Positions 12,472-23,589 of a stretch of 64,000 nt of DNA are shown here, piece after piece. Each line of letters opens with the position of its first letter. Positions within the stretch are counted from its first letter, which is position 1. The stretch is from Dasypus novemcinctus (lineage: Eukaryota; Chordata; Mammalia; Cingulata; Dasypodidae). The notes beneath the pieces are model-generated. The model searched no databases and was not told where the DNA came from. It saw nothing but the letters and a program-made list of their open reading frames with translations. The position numbers and the translations under genes were made by a program. The stretch is taken from contig NC_080676.1 in NCBI RefSeq assembly GCF_030445035.2, positions 102,930,933-102,994,932 of the forward strand. The letters are read 5' to 3'.

Positions 12472-12888
12472 GGCAGCAGACTTGGCCCAGTGGTTAGGGG
12501 GTCCGTCTACCACATGGGAGGTCCGCGGTTCAAACCCCAGGCCTTCTTGACCCGTGTGGAGCTGGCCCATGCGCAGTGCTGATGCGCGCAAGGAGTGCCA
12601 TGCCATGCAGGGGTGTCCCCCACATAGGGGAGCCCCATGCTCAAGGAGTGTGCCCCGTAAGGAGAGCCGCCCAGCGCGAAACAAAGTGCAGTCTGCCCAG
12701 GAATGGTGCCACACACACAGAGAGCTGACACAACAAGATGACACAACACAGATTCCCGTGCCGCTGACAACAACAGAAGCGGACAAAGAAGATGCAGCAA
12801 ATAGGCACAGAGAACAGACAACTGGGGTGGAGGGGGAAGGGGAGAGAAATAAATAAATAAATAAATCTTTAAAAAATAAAAAATAAAT
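12472..12888 (+). repeat. DAS-type SINE, full length
   Basis: A box tggcccagtgg, B box cggttcaaacc, armadillo body, ending in an (aaat)-type tail. Perfect 14-bp target duplication aaaagacactagta (12458-12471 and 12889-12902). Minus-strand frames of 104-143 residues belong to the SINE. Confidence 0.92.
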
Positions 12889-12924
12889 AAAAGACACTAG
12901 TAATGCACAATCTGAGGAGGAAGT

Positions 12925-13424
12925 TGTATTAGTCAGCCAAAGGGGTGCTAATGCAAAATACCAGAAATTGGTTGGTTTTTATAAAGGGTATTTATTTGGG
13001 GTAGTGGCTTACAGATACCAGGCCATAAAACATAAATTACTTCCCTCACCAAAGTCTATTTGGAGTAAGATGGCTGCTGAAGTCTGTGAGGGTTCAGGCT
13101 TCCTGGGATCCTATGTTCCTGGGGCTTGCTTTTCACTGGATTCAAGGTTCCTTTCTTCCTGGGGCTGGCTTCTCTTTCCTCTGCATGCTGACTTCCTGGA
13201 GCTCCAGCTTATGTCTTCAGCATCAAACTCCAATATCAAAACTTCAATATAAGAAACCCCCCAACTCTGTTCTTCACCATGCCTTTTATCTGTGAGTCCC
13301 AACCCACCAAGAGGTGGGAACACAACACCCTAATCAGAACTCAATCATGCTGAGGTACAGATCAGATTACAACCATAATCCAATATTTCTTTTTGAAATT
13401 CATCAATTATGTCAAACTACTACA
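12925..13424 (+). mobile_element. ERVL/MaLR-type solo LTR, 500 bp
   Basis: Starts tgtattagtcagcc and ends aaactactaca. Perfect 5-bp target duplication gaagt (12920-12924 and 13425-13429), the length used by ERVL-class elements. It contains repeated 'ttcctggggctggcttc' units. It sits inside L1 ORF2 sequence. Confidence 0.8.
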
Positions 13425-13951
13425 GAAGTCAAGGGGAAAAAATCCATTTACAATAGCAACTAAAAGAATTAAATATTTAGGAATAAACTTATCCAACCAT
13501 GTAAAGCACTTATATTCCAAAAACTACAAACTTACTGGAAAAAGAAATTTTAAAAGACCTAAATAATTGGAAAAACATTCCATGTTCATGGATTGGATAA
13601 CTAAATCCTTAAGATGTCAGTTCTACCCAAATTGATATAGAGATTCAATGAAATCCTGATAAAAATTCCAACAGCATTTTAAAAAATAAATAGAAAACAT
13701 GATTATCAAATTTATTTGGAAGGGTAAGGTATACTGAATAGCCAGAAACATCTTAAAAAGGAAAAGCAAAGTTGGAAGACTCTCACTTCCAGACTTTAAA
13801 TCTTATTACCTAACTACAGTAGTGAAAACAGCATGATACTGGCATAAAGACAGATACATAGATCAATGGAACAGAATTGATGGTTGGAAAACAGACTGTC
13901 ATATCTAGGGACATGAAAGCTTGAGCTTTTTCACACCCAGCTGTGTGACTC
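13425..13951 (+). repeat. L1 ORF2 fragment downstream of the RT core
   Basis: Continues the L1 interrupted by the LTR: degenerate KSIPFT-like and RIKYLGINL-like segments, then attccatgttcatggattgg and tctcacttccagactttaaa. Frames are broken. Confidence 0.75.
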
Positions 13952-14466
13952 TGTATTAGTCAGCCAAAGGGTTGCTGATGCAAAATATCAGAAATTAGTT
14001 GGTTTTTACAAAGGGTTTGGAGTAGAAGCATAAGTTACTTCCCTCACCAAAATCTATTTTCACATGTTGGAGCGAGATGGCTGCCAATGTCTGTGAGGGT
14101 TCAGGCTTCCTGGGTTCCTCTCTTCCAGGGTCTTGCATCTCTCTGGGTTAAGGGTTCCTCTATTCCCAGGGCTTGCTTCTTCCTGGGCTCATGGTTCCCT
14201 CTTCCTGGGGCTGGCTTCTCTTTCCTCTGTGAGCTTACTTCCTGGGGCTCTAGCTTAAGACTTCATTATCAGACCCCAACATCAAAACTCAAACATCGAA
14301 AACCCTCAACTCTGTCCTTTGCCACTAAGGGGTGGGGACTCAATGCCCTAATGACATGGCCCAATCAAAGCCCTAATCATAACTTAATCATGCCTCAGGA
14401 CAGACCAGATTATAAACATAATCCATTATCTATTTTTGGAATTCATAACCATATCAAACTGCTACA
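13952..14466 (+). mobile_element. ERVL/MaLR-type solo LTR, second copy
   Basis: Same family and orientation as the LTR at 12925-13424 (tgtattagtcagcc to aaactgctaca), with an internal cttcctggg unit present about three times. The flanks (gactc and ggttt) do not form a target duplication. Confidence 0.72.
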
Positions 14467-15389
14467 GGTTTCTTTTCCTAAAATGTTTTAAAATTTCAGT
14501 AATTCTGATATATACCAAAGAGACAAAGAGTTTGGTCCACAAACATAGTTGTTGTTCAAAGGATTCTGAAAATTCCTTTATTTTGGAATGGAATTGTCCT
14601 TTTGATTCCAGCGGCTCCTTGAATCATCCATCCATTGAGCATTTTCTGTAATCATTTATAAACTATGGCATAGGAATTCCTGGTTCTCATGAGAATGCCT
14701 TCTAGAGTGGTAGTCAGATGATGCAATTCTGGGAAGCACTGGAACCTAGGAACACAGAAAGATAATTTTCACACTATAAAGGAATTATATTAACACAGAG
14801 CCAGAATGTCCATAAGATACTAAATAAGTATATCTCATATTGAACTTACATGCTCTTCTTGATCAGTAAGACCTTCTACAACAAGGCAGTAGAGCAAATT
14901 GATTAAAAAATTAAGTAGAACATTCCCAAACTAACTTTGTTGTAACCCCACCATTAATTTTCAGCAATAAAATGAAGTTTTCCAAGACTTAGATAAATAT
15001 TTAAAAATAAATTCCAAAATGATAAAAAATTTTTGAATAAAATGAAACCATAATTGTTCAAGAAATAATATGATGAGGGTGAATATTTATCTGATGTCTA
15101 TATAAGAAAAAATTTCTAAGTAAAAGGGCAATGGAAGAACTCATAAAGAAAAATTTAACTACATGAAAATACCTCTAATGTACATCAAAAGCAACAAAAA
15201 TTAAAAGGTAGATGGAAAAACAAAAAGAATTGCTACATATTACTAATGTTAGTAAATATCCTAAAAATAAATTAATATAGCTCACCTACAGGCAAATATA
15301 GATGTTATATAATACAATAGCAGCAAAGCTAAAATCCCAATTGGAAAGAATCAAAGGACAAACACTTCAGAAAAGTCAAACTTCTTAAA
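14467..15389. other. Non-repetitive-looking AT-rich DNA
   Basis: No gene or repeat could be assigned. Frames are short. Confidence 0.4.
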
Positions 15390-15743
15390 GTTTCTCTCAG
15401 TTTCTCTCACTCCCAGTCCATTCCAATATAGCTTTTACATCCACAGCTACTTTTGGTTAGGATGTTGGTCTCCATGTTGCCAAATTCTGTGAACACCCTT
15501 TTTTCTTTATTTTGCTTAATCTTTCAGTAGCATTTGACTCAGTTGCCCTAAGAGACCTTCTAGAAAGACTCTTTTCCTTGATTTCTGTACTACTGTACTC
15601 TATTGATTTTGTTTTGATCTTTCTGCCACTGTTCGTTAGACTCTTTTGTTCACTCTTTCCTTCTATTAGTCCATAACTGTTGAAGTTCCCCAAGGTTCCA
15701 AACTACTATTCCTTTCCTTCTTTCTTTTCTCACGTTATAGTAT
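15390..15743 (+). repeat. LINE-2 reverse-transcriptase remnant, left part
   Basis: Plus-strand reading gives an L2-like VAFDSV...LLERLFSL segment and later aagttccccaaggttcc, corresponding to the VPQGS motif region of L2 RT. Many stops. The element resumes after the LTR at 16325. Confidence 0.55.
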
Positions 15744-16324
15744 TGTTAGGCCCCAAAGCTGGGCCTTAGGCGATAACCAGAGATGTAGAGGAAAAAAACT
15801 TTCACACTTTCACACGAAAGTTAGGCAGAATTTATATTCATTATGTCTGCAGAGAAGAGCCAAGGTCAGTCTAACGCAACTTAGATGTGACTCCCCGTGC
15901 TGCAGTTTTACTCTTGCTTAAATACCTAAGTTACTACTTAGCATTTGCTTTGAATATGCACTAGCTTTTGTGCATAAGGATGAACATACATAGCTAGTTA
16001 TACAATTGTATGATTAGTATGTTCAGGAAATCATGCTTACACATACATTGCATGATCAAACAAGGGGCAGATAACTCCACCCCCGGGTGGGAATTTTACT
16101 ATGTTAATTAAGCAAGTTGAAGTGAGGACAGCAAGGGGCTGCTTCTGCACAGGTGCAGTCAACTGGTTGGAGCGGTTTTCATACTTTATTGCTTCAACAG
16201 GATGTTCTTGACCACCAGAAGTGGAATTTGGCTCCAAGAGAGGGTTGCATCTCATTACCTACTTATTTACATATAATTCTTTCCTTTGTATCCTAGCAAC
16301 AGGAAGAGAAACAAGTTACTTTCA
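15744..16324 (-). mobile_element. Solo LTR inserted in LINE-2
   Basis: On the minus strand it starts tgaaagtaacttg, has a TATA-like tatttaag element and ends ggggcctaaca. Flanks agtat and ggtat form a 5-bp duplication with one mismatch, and L2 sequence continues on both sides. Family not identified. The 72-residue minus frame in it is not a gene. Confidence 0.6.
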
Positions 16325-16530
16325 GGTATTCAGTCATCATCGTCCATCACTATCTCCTTAAATGCCTCATCCCTGGGCTTCAATTTCTAAATATACTATG
16401 ATGATTCCCCAATTTATATCATTAACCCAAACCTATACTCTGAGCTTCAGCCCACTCAACATGTCCTCTTAGTTTCTCTTGGGCACACAATCTGACTTGT
16501 CCAAATCTGGTCTCATCATCTCTCCAATTA
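16325..16530 (+). repeat. LINE-2 remnant, right part
   Basis: Continues the L2 reading (atgatgattccccaattta, the YADDS-like region, then agcccactcaacatgtcc). Confidence 0.5.
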
Positions 16531-16536
16531 TTCAGG

Positions 16537-16770
16537 GTTCTCCAGGGAAACAGAACCAACAGGAGATAATATGTAAATATTGTGAAATTTATGACAGGAA
16601 TTGACTCATGTGACTATGGGGATAGGCAAGTCCGAATTCCATAGGGCAGACCTCAAGGTGGGAATCACAATGAAGGTTTTGAATGAATTCAAAAGGAGAA
16701 GCTGGCTGGCTTAAGGAGAGATGGACATTTTTCCTTCAATTTGTCTGGAGGCTTAAAATATTGATCTCCC
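16537..16770 (-). repeat. ERVL-type LTR fragment
   Basis: The plus strand shows gggttctccagggaaacaga, the reverse of the LTR end also seen at 20602-21040. Truncated and diverged. Confidence 0.5.
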
Positions 16771-17958
16771 CAGACCCAGTGATTAACATCTAAAATCTTA
16801 CTCTGAAACAATAATCAGAAATGTGGTTAAAGATTTGTAAAGCTACTAAAATAAATAAGGTAAATCTATATATGTATTTGTCAATTTATTGTAGATCTGA
16901 TATTTTATTAGGGGCTATGGATAAGGTGGAGGCCAAAAGGGGGTCAGTGCCTCCCTTCCTTGGAGCTTGTGTCTGGATGGGAGATAGACATTAATCAAAT
17001 ATGGCCTACACCTACATTATGGCTAAATGCTGGGAAAGTTCAGGGTGCAATGAGAAGTGTAACAGGGTAAAACTATATATATATTTGGGTGGGCGGTAGG
17101 ATGTGGGGGGGATCAGGGAAGACTTCTGTCAAGGTGTGATGATTAAGCTACAATCTGAAGGATGAGTGGGAGTTAAATAGGGGTCAGGAAATGTTTTTCT
17201 ACCTGAGAATGAACACCGTATGTGCAGAGGACCTGCCACAAAAGAAGTTTACTGGGGTGGATGGACGAGAAATCTGGTGGGACTGGGCATTTAGTGGGCT
17301 TGAAAGGAGTGAGGAAGGCCAGACTAGGAAGGCATTGAGGTATTTTAAGTAGAGTAATATCAGAAGATTGGCAATTTTAAAGGAGAGCAAAATGATATAA
17401 AAATGATATCAAAGGCTTTCTCTGTTGTTGTTGTCTCTGGTGCTGTTGTATTCCTTCTCCTTTTTAGTATTTTCCATTTCCCCAATGATCATGTATTATA
17501 TTATCAGTAAAAAATAATGATACTTGAAAATTTTGAGACTGGGATTTAAGGATGCATGTTTGAACAAATGTCCTTTTCCATTAAGGGGTCTGAAAAGAAT
17601 GCCAAGAATTTTTTAGATCACATTATAGATAAAGTATACACTTAATATCCCCTTATATCAGATAAGTTTTACAGTTTGCTTGTTTTGATGTGTGACTGTC
17701 TTACCTTTGGTATGTGACTAAACTTTAAAGAGCATTCTAAATTGGTTAGGGAGAAGATCCCTCTTTTTAAAATGTTAACTTATTAAAAATATCTTCTATT
17801 GCTTTAAACTGGGAACATGGAGAGAGAATATAAAAAGAAAAATGGGGGGAAAAAAAGCAACCTTGGGTGTAGAGGCTTATTTTGTATCCCCTCAAATTGT
17901 ATGTGGGCAGCCTCGTATTGTGCCTACAATGGAGCATAGAGGAGGCACTGAGAAGGTG
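16771..17958. other. Intronic or intergenic DNA with possible ancient repeat
   Basis: About 16900-17370 reads like an old mammal-wide repeat (agcttgtgtctggatgggag ... aatctgaaggatgagtggga), family not certain. The rest holds nothing recognisable. Confidence 0.35.
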
Positions 17959-17966
17959 TATTTAGA

Positions 17967-18155
17967 GCAGAAGTTCTTAACCTTTTTTGTTCCATGGACC
18001 CCTTTGCCAGCCAGGTAAAAATCACAGGCTCCTAAGTCCACACTATACTGTATATTATTTAATAAATATATTACACCATGCCAACATGTTCACACAAGAA
18101 AAATGTTTTTTTGAATTTCAATTCCAACTCATTGACCCTTTATTAAGAACCCCTG
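17967..18155 (+). mobile_element. Non-autonomous hAT (Charlie-like) element
   Basis: 189 bp with terminal inverted repeats cagaagttcttaa and the reverse of ttaagaacccctg (11 of 13 match), flanked by the 8-bp duplication atttagag/ttttagag (17959-17966 and 18156-18163). An 8-bp duplication is diagnostic for hAT. No coding capacity. Confidence 0.75.
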
Positions 18156-18163
18156 TTTTAGAG

Positions 18164-18486
18164 TTACTAAAGCCCTAGGCCAGTGAATTCAAGTTCCTCC
18201 TCAAAGAGGTCTCCAATTAGCATAATCCTCCCCTCCACTAAACCCAGTCTGTATAAGACAATGTAAAGAGAACTTTGTTAAGCTGAAGGAGATGACTAGA
18301 AAGCTGAATCTACTAAGGTATTAAAGCACTTGCAGTGAGCAGAATAGGTAAGTTATATGGAAACTTTTTTACCTCAGCCTTAAAATCATTACATTTAGAT
18401 TAATCATGTGATGGCAGAAAAGGCAGATCAGTTCAATAACTTACTTTATGTTTTTTTCTTTAAAGACAACAGGACAGTAAAGTCAA
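18164..18486. other. Unassigned DNA
   Basis: No feature recognised. Confidence 0.3.
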
Positions 18487-18498
18487 ATATTTTGATTT

Positions 18499-18895
18499 GG
18501 GAAGCAGATTTGGCTCAACTGATAGAGCATCCACCTACCACACGGGAGGTCCAGGGATCAAACCCAAGGCCTCCTGACCTGTGTGGTGAGCTGGCCCACA
18601 CGCAGTGCTGATGCACACAAGGAGTGCCATGCCACACAGGGGTGTTCCTGGCATAGGAGGGCCCCACGCGCAAGGAGTGTGTCCCATAAGGAGAGCTGCC
18701 CCGTGTGAAAAAAGCGCAGCCTGCCCAGGAGTGGTGCCACACAGAGAGCTGATGCAGCAAGATGATGCAACAAAAAGAGACGTAGATTCCTGGTACCACT
18801 GACAAGAACGCAAGTGGACACAGAGAGCAGAGAACCGGGTTGGGGGGGGGTGGGGAAGGGAAGAGAAACAAATAAAACCTTTAAAATATATATAT
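18499..18895 (+). repeat. DAS-type SINE (tggctcaact subtype)
   Basis: tRNA-like head with agatttggctcaactgatag and B box gggatcaaaccc, full body and AT tail. Target duplication atattttgattt/atattttaattt (one mismatch). Confidence 0.88.
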
Positions 18896-19019
18896 ATATT
18901 TTAATTTACTTTAAATAGCAACTACATATTACAATGAGCCTGGCCAAGATGTAGTGTTCTCTGAGGAGTAAGATTTACCCTTTGTCATATCTTGTTCTTT
19001 CCTGCCAAATTTGAATTTT

Positions 19020-19145
19020 CAGCTAGACTGAAAATTTCACAAGCATGGAGACCATGTATGCTTTCTTTTACCCTGTAAATCCTAGTGCCTTCCACAGTGC
19101 CTGGAATATAATAGGTGTTCAATACATATGTTGAATGAATCAATT
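19020..19145 (+). repeat. L2/MIR-type 3' end
   Basis: Contains cacagtgcctggaatataat followed by aggtgttcaat and tgttgaatgaatca, the conserved L2/MIR tail. Confidence 0.7.
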
Positions 19146-19655
19146 CTCTATTACTATAGTTTTGCATGAATCACAAGACAGATAAAGCCACATTAGAAAA
19201 GCACATTCAAAATAGACAAAAAGATGGAAGCTCCTTTTTCCTTATACATGTAATATTGATGGATGTAAATTAACAGTTGAGAGAGGGTAGGGCCTTGGAT
19301 TGGAGCAGTTGGGAGAGAAGAAAAAGGTGAGTTTTTAAGTTCTTTTTTATTGCAATTTAAGCAAAATACAAAAATTGAAAATATAATTGTTCTCATATCT
19401 CTAAAGTAAGAAAAATTTGAAAATATTTTAAAGATAGGAAAAAATTAAATATCCAAGTACAGATTCACTTTATGTAAATAGAAAATAAAGAATCAGACTC
19501 CCTGACTAGTTTTCAGGACTCTGCCCAATATAGCCCATGGGTCTGGTCCCCAGATCTGTGTTCTATGATAGTGCATTTTCTACTCTATTTGTCAGATCAT
19601 AATTTTTATTCCATGCTTTGACTCTCTAAATAAACATATGCTTTTTGAATATTAG
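19146..19655. other. Unassigned AT-rich DNA
   Basis: No feature recognised. Confidence 0.3.
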
Positions 19656-19660
19656 TCTGA

Positions 19661-20401
19661 TGTCCTGGTTTGAATCTTTTATGCATCCTCAGAAAATTGT
19701 GTTCTTAAGCTAACCCATTCCTATACATGTAAGTCTATTGTATATAGGAAATTTGGGTTAGATTTGATTAAGGGAACTTTTGATTAGACCACCTTTTTTT
19801 TAAGGAGGTACCAGAGATTAAACCCAGGACCTCATAAATGGGAAGCAGGTGCTCAACCACTGAGCTATACATCCACTCCTGATTAGCTGCTCACTTTTAA
19901 TTAGATAGCTTTAGGGTCTTTGATTGGACTACATCAGTGAGACATGACTCAGGGTGGGTCTCAGCTCTCTTGCTGGAGTCATATAAACAGAGAACTGAAA
20001 GCAGAAACAGAGAAAAACAATTGTCATTTTACCCTGCCATGTGGGAGAGGACTCCAGGATCACCTACAGTCACAAAAGACAGAGAACCTCCAAGAGGATG
20101 AGAGAAGTGCTGGAGTAGAATCAGCAGTGCAGCTTAAAACTAAAGAGATAAACCCAAAGAGAGACATGCCACATGCCTGATCACCCACAGTTGAGCTCAG
20201 GGAGAAAGAGAACCTGAAGGAAAGAGCAGAGACCAGCCACCATTTTGCCTTGTTACACAGCAGGAGTTCAGGTTCACTTACAGCTGATCTTTGGTGAAAC
20301 AGCAGCCTTGGAACTGTAAGCTTTTACCCTAATAAATTCCTATTACAAAAGCCAACCCATTTCTGGTATTTTGCACTGGCAGCCTTTAGGAAACGAAAAC
20401 A
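19661..20401 (+). mobile_element. MaLR/ERVL-type solo LTR, 741 bp including a SINE
   Basis: Starts tgtcctggtttgaat and ends gaaacgaaaaca, with the polyadenylation signal aataaa near 20332. Perfect 5-bp target duplication tctga (19656-19660 and 20402-20406). A minus-strand SINE lies inside at about 19793-19878. Confidence 0.82.
19793..19878 (-). repeat. Short tRNA-like SINE monomer in the LTR
   Basis: On the minus strand: ggatgtatagctcagtgg (A box) and gtcctgggtttaatctctgg (B box), then an A tail. A free-standing monomer close to the tRNA ancestor of the DAS SINEs. Confidence 0.75.
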
Positions 20402-20601
20402 TCTGATAATATGGAATTTAGCATTGACTCAAAGAATCTGAACAGGTCAACTCAGAGCAACTGCCTAAAGCAGGGTCAAGCAGAAAAAAATGTCAGGTGA
20501 AAACCATTTAGGAATGTTATCGCTAGCAAGTTCTGCTATTTTGCAGTAGTTTAAGGCAAACAACATTGCAACCCAAGAGTAGCTCTCTCTAAATAGGTTG
20601 C

Positions 20602-21040
20602 TGTGATGGCTAGGTTATTGTATCAACTCAACCAGGTAATTGTGCCCTGTTGTTTGGTCAAGCACACACTGGGCTAACTGTAATACAAAGGTATTTATTG
20701 ATTTTACTGCAGTGGTAAATCATAGATAGCTGGTTATAATTACATCAATCAGGGAGATTGCCATCAGCAATGAGTGACCCTTAATCCAATCAGTTGAATG
20801 CCTTAAAAGGGGAAGTGATTCCAGCATTGAGTGAGAATTCCCACCTCTTCTTTGGGCAGCCAACATCTCCCAGAACTCGTCAAGAACCTTCAAGGGACTT
20901 TCACTGCAGCCCTTGGTTGCAGCCTACGTGCAGAACCTGGACTTGTGCATCCCCACAGTTGTGTGAGAGACTCTTAAAGAATCACATACTATTGACAGAT
21001 ATCTCTTTTTTATTCTCTTTCTCTAGAGAACTCTAATACA
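20602..21040 (+). mobile_element. ERVL-type solo LTR, 439 bp
   Basis: Starts tgtgatggctaggtt and ends tagagaactctaataca. Perfect 5-bp target duplication gttgc (20597-20601 and 21041-21045). Confidence 0.82.
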
Positions 21041-21045
21041 GTTGC

Positions 21046-21664
21046 ATTGCCACAGTTTTAAAAGTCTGGTAGAGGTTAATATTTATTAAAGAAACTATAT
21101 TTTATAAACCATGATTTTTTATTTTCATATTTGTTGTAGCTCTGAGGGCTTTTGAGATAAATAGTAAATAACAGTTTATCTCTTTGTTTCTGCCTGGTTC
21201 TCACTATCTAGAAACTAGGGATATTAAAACTTACCATATTCCTACTTCACACATTATGAATACCCTACTTATTGGAATGCAAATATAAAAGATTAAAATG
21301 AATGAATAATATAATCATGGAAAGCCTGAGCTAGAAAGATTCTCAGAGATCATCCAGTCCAAACTTCCTTATGATTAACTTAAGGAAACTGAAGTTCAGC
21401 ACAATGCTGTGATGAAAATGAGAGCCACTGAGTGTACACTTCACATAGAACCAAGGGGAGAGCTGGCATATGGGAGTGGGGTTTCTCTTGAGTAATGTTT
21501 TTGAAGATTCCTTTGGCATAAAGTTGTCTTTGACTTAAAACCCATGCTTCCAAACCTTTTTTTATACGGACAGAAATCCTTTTTATCATTTCTCTTAACC
21601 TCCAAGAGACCTAATTTTCATCTATTAGGTAAATATTTCTTCATTTTTTATCATAATAACTCAC
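21046..21664. other. LNP1 intron flank with MIR-like piece
   Basis: About 21325-21400 shows agagatcatccagtccaaac and aaggaaactgaagttcagca, wording of MIR-related SINEs. Otherwise single-copy DNA; no exon recognised. Confidence 0.4.
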
Positions 21665-21818
21665 CAGGCAGGGCAAGAAAGTTTTCCTGAAACTGCTCTC
21701 TTGTGATTGGTGGTGTTCCTGGAGTCCTCTTTCACCCTCCTCTATCCAGCTGAGACCCCAGAAGCTGCTCATCAAATGGGCAAAAGAATCATCATCATCA
21801 TCATCATTTTTGTGCTCC
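21665..21818 (-). CDS. LNP1: LNP1 coding exon (51 codons, internal)
   Basis: Exon of LNP1 (leukemia NUP98 fusion partner 1), a small protein of unknown biochemical role named after a NUP98 translocation in leukaemia. On the minus strand the exon follows a pyrimidine-rich acceptor ending in tttttacag and stops at ctg|gtgagt, a near-consensus donor. It is one base plus 51 codons long. The peptide starts EHKNDDDDDDSFAHLMSSFW and continues with a Trp-containing and then Glu/Arg/His/Gln-rich stretch ending in RKTFLPCL, matching the N-terminus of mammalian LNP1 as I remember it (an EHK-Asp6 start and an SSFWG core). The initiator Met of the human protein directly precedes EHK; here the exon holds only the third base of that codon, so ATG must be completed by the previous exon or has been lost. 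The remaining exons were not found; the 3' exons should lie to the left or beyond the edge. The aspartate run is a GAT microsatellite in coding sequence. Confidence 0.88.
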
Positions 21819-22340
21819 CTGTAAAAATGATTCAAAATGTTAAGGGCCTATCCCTGAATCTGGCAAAGAGAAATATCATCCAGGATATCTCTCCTCCACC
21901 ACCACCCCAAAATGAAAGTGGTATTTTCAAATGGTTTCTGATAGTGAACTCTTTAAAGGAAAAAGATTAACCAAACAACCACCACACCATCAAGCAGCCC
22001 CAGGCAATGTCTATTTATAAATTGTGCAGCCTACATTCCCCTCCCCCTTGTCTTTTTATAGAGAGAGGCTTTTGAATCCTTCCATTGCTGAGGCTTGTAC
22101 CTCACATCCTAAGGGTGGGAAGTACAGTTCACTGCCTGGTTTTCCCTGTTCTTTGCTGCCTATGGCATTTCCAGCTGTCAATGATGATGAAGCATGACCC
22201 TCCTAATACATCTCTCAGCTCTAAGCCAGTTCTGAAGTGGGCTCACATACAAGGGACAGGCTGTAACCAGCAAGGTGGCCAGCTCTTGATACATGATATG
22301 CACAGGAAAGTACATCCAAGGGTAGATATTCTTCTAATAT
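21819..22340. other. Single-copy DNA upstream of the LNP1 exon
   Basis: No feature recognised apart from the splice acceptor region of the LNP1 exon at its left end. Confidence 0.4.
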
Positions 22341-22353
22341 AAAAAATGAATGT

Positions 22354-22764
22354 GGGAAGCAGATTTGGCTCACCTTATAGGGCATCTGCCTACCACATGG
22401 GCGGTCCAGGGTTCAAACCCAGGGTCTCCTGACCCGTGTGGAGCTGGCCCATGCACAGTGCTGATGCGTACAAGGAGTGCCGTTCCACACAGAGGTGTCT
22501 CCCATGTCGGGGAGCCCCACACGCAAGATGTGCACCCCATAAGGAGAGCTGCCCCACGTGAAAAAAGTGCAATCTGCCCAGGAGTGACGCCGCACACATG
22601 GAGAGCTGACGCAGCAAGATAACACAACAAAAAAGAGACACAGTTTTCCAGTGCCACTGACAAGAATACAAGCAGACACAGAAGAACACACAGCAAATGG
22701 ACAGAGAGCAGACAACTAGCGGGGATGAGGGGAAGGGGAGAGAAATAAAATAAATCTTAAAAAA
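22354..22764 (+). repeat. DAS-type SINE
   Basis: Head agatttggctcacc, B box gggttcaaaccc, long body and A tail. Short target duplication aaaaaatga. Five long minus/plus frames here are SINE sequence. Confidence 0.9.
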
Positions 22765-22799
22765 AAAAAATGATACTAAATCCAGTTCCAAGGGCAAAG

Positions 22800-23160
22800 A
22801 GAAAAGTTTTTCCTTTTTACTGAAGTATTACCTACATAAATCAAAATGTGCAAATCGTAAGTGTTCAGCATGATGAATTTTTATGTATGTATACACTTGT
22901 ATAGCCACCCCCAGGCAGGCTCTCTCTTCCCCCCTTCCAGTACATATGCCCTCCATAAGGCACTTCTGACTTCTGACACCTAGACTAATTTTGCCTGTTT
23001 TTAATTTCCTATCAATAGAATTATACAGTATGTATTATGTCATTCAACACTATGTGAGATTTATCCATGTCTTTTCAGTAGCAGTAATTCATGCTGTATA
23101 GTATGGCATTATATGAATGTGTCACAATTTTTATCCACTCTACCACTGATGGTCATTTTG
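22800..23160 (-). repeat. Old L1 fragment
   Basis: Read on the minus strand it resembles the L1M ORF2 C-terminal/3' region (plus strand: atccactctaccactgatgg, then after the SINE gctattataaatgaagtttc). Confidence 0.55.
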
Positions 23161-23165
23161 TTTTT

Positions 23166-23589
23166 TGTTTTTTTTAATAAAGATTTATTTATTTTATTTC
23201 TCTCCCTTTCCCCCCACCCCCCACCCCAGTTGTCTGCTCTCTGTGTCTATTTGCTGCGTGTTCTTTGTCCGCTTCTGTTGTTGTCAGGGGCATGGGAATC
23301 TGTGTTTCTTTTTTTGTTGCGTCATCTTGTTGTGTCAGCTCTCCGTGTGTGGCGCTATTCCTGGGCAGGCTGAACTTTCTTTCGCGCTGGACAGCTCTCC
23401 TTACAGGGTGCACTCCTTGTACGTGGGGCTCCCCTACAGGGGGGACACCCCTGCGTGGTAGGGCACTCCCTGTGCGCATGAGCACTGTGCGTGGGCCAGC
23501 TTCACACGGGTCAAGGAAGCCCGGGGTTTGAACGGCAGACCTCCCATGTGGTAGGCGGAGGCCTATCCACTGAGCCAAGTCTGCTTCCC
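23166..23589 (-). repeat. DAS-type SINE, inverted, in old L1
   Basis: T-run at left, agccaagtctgcttccc at right, i.e. a minus-strand copy. Splits the old L1 at 22800-23660. Target duplication not clear. Confidence 0.9.

Noticed and set aside
12472..12560. tRNA gene (A and B boxes)
   Set aside because: The boxes belong to SINE heads with A tails and target duplications.
15457..15693. Next LNP1 exon on the minus strand
   Set aside because: The lysine/serine-rich frame does not match LNP1, and the plus strand reads as LINE-2 RT.
21780..21810. Simple GAT/ATC microsatellite only
   Set aside because: It encodes the aspartate run of the LNP1 exon, supported by both splice sites.
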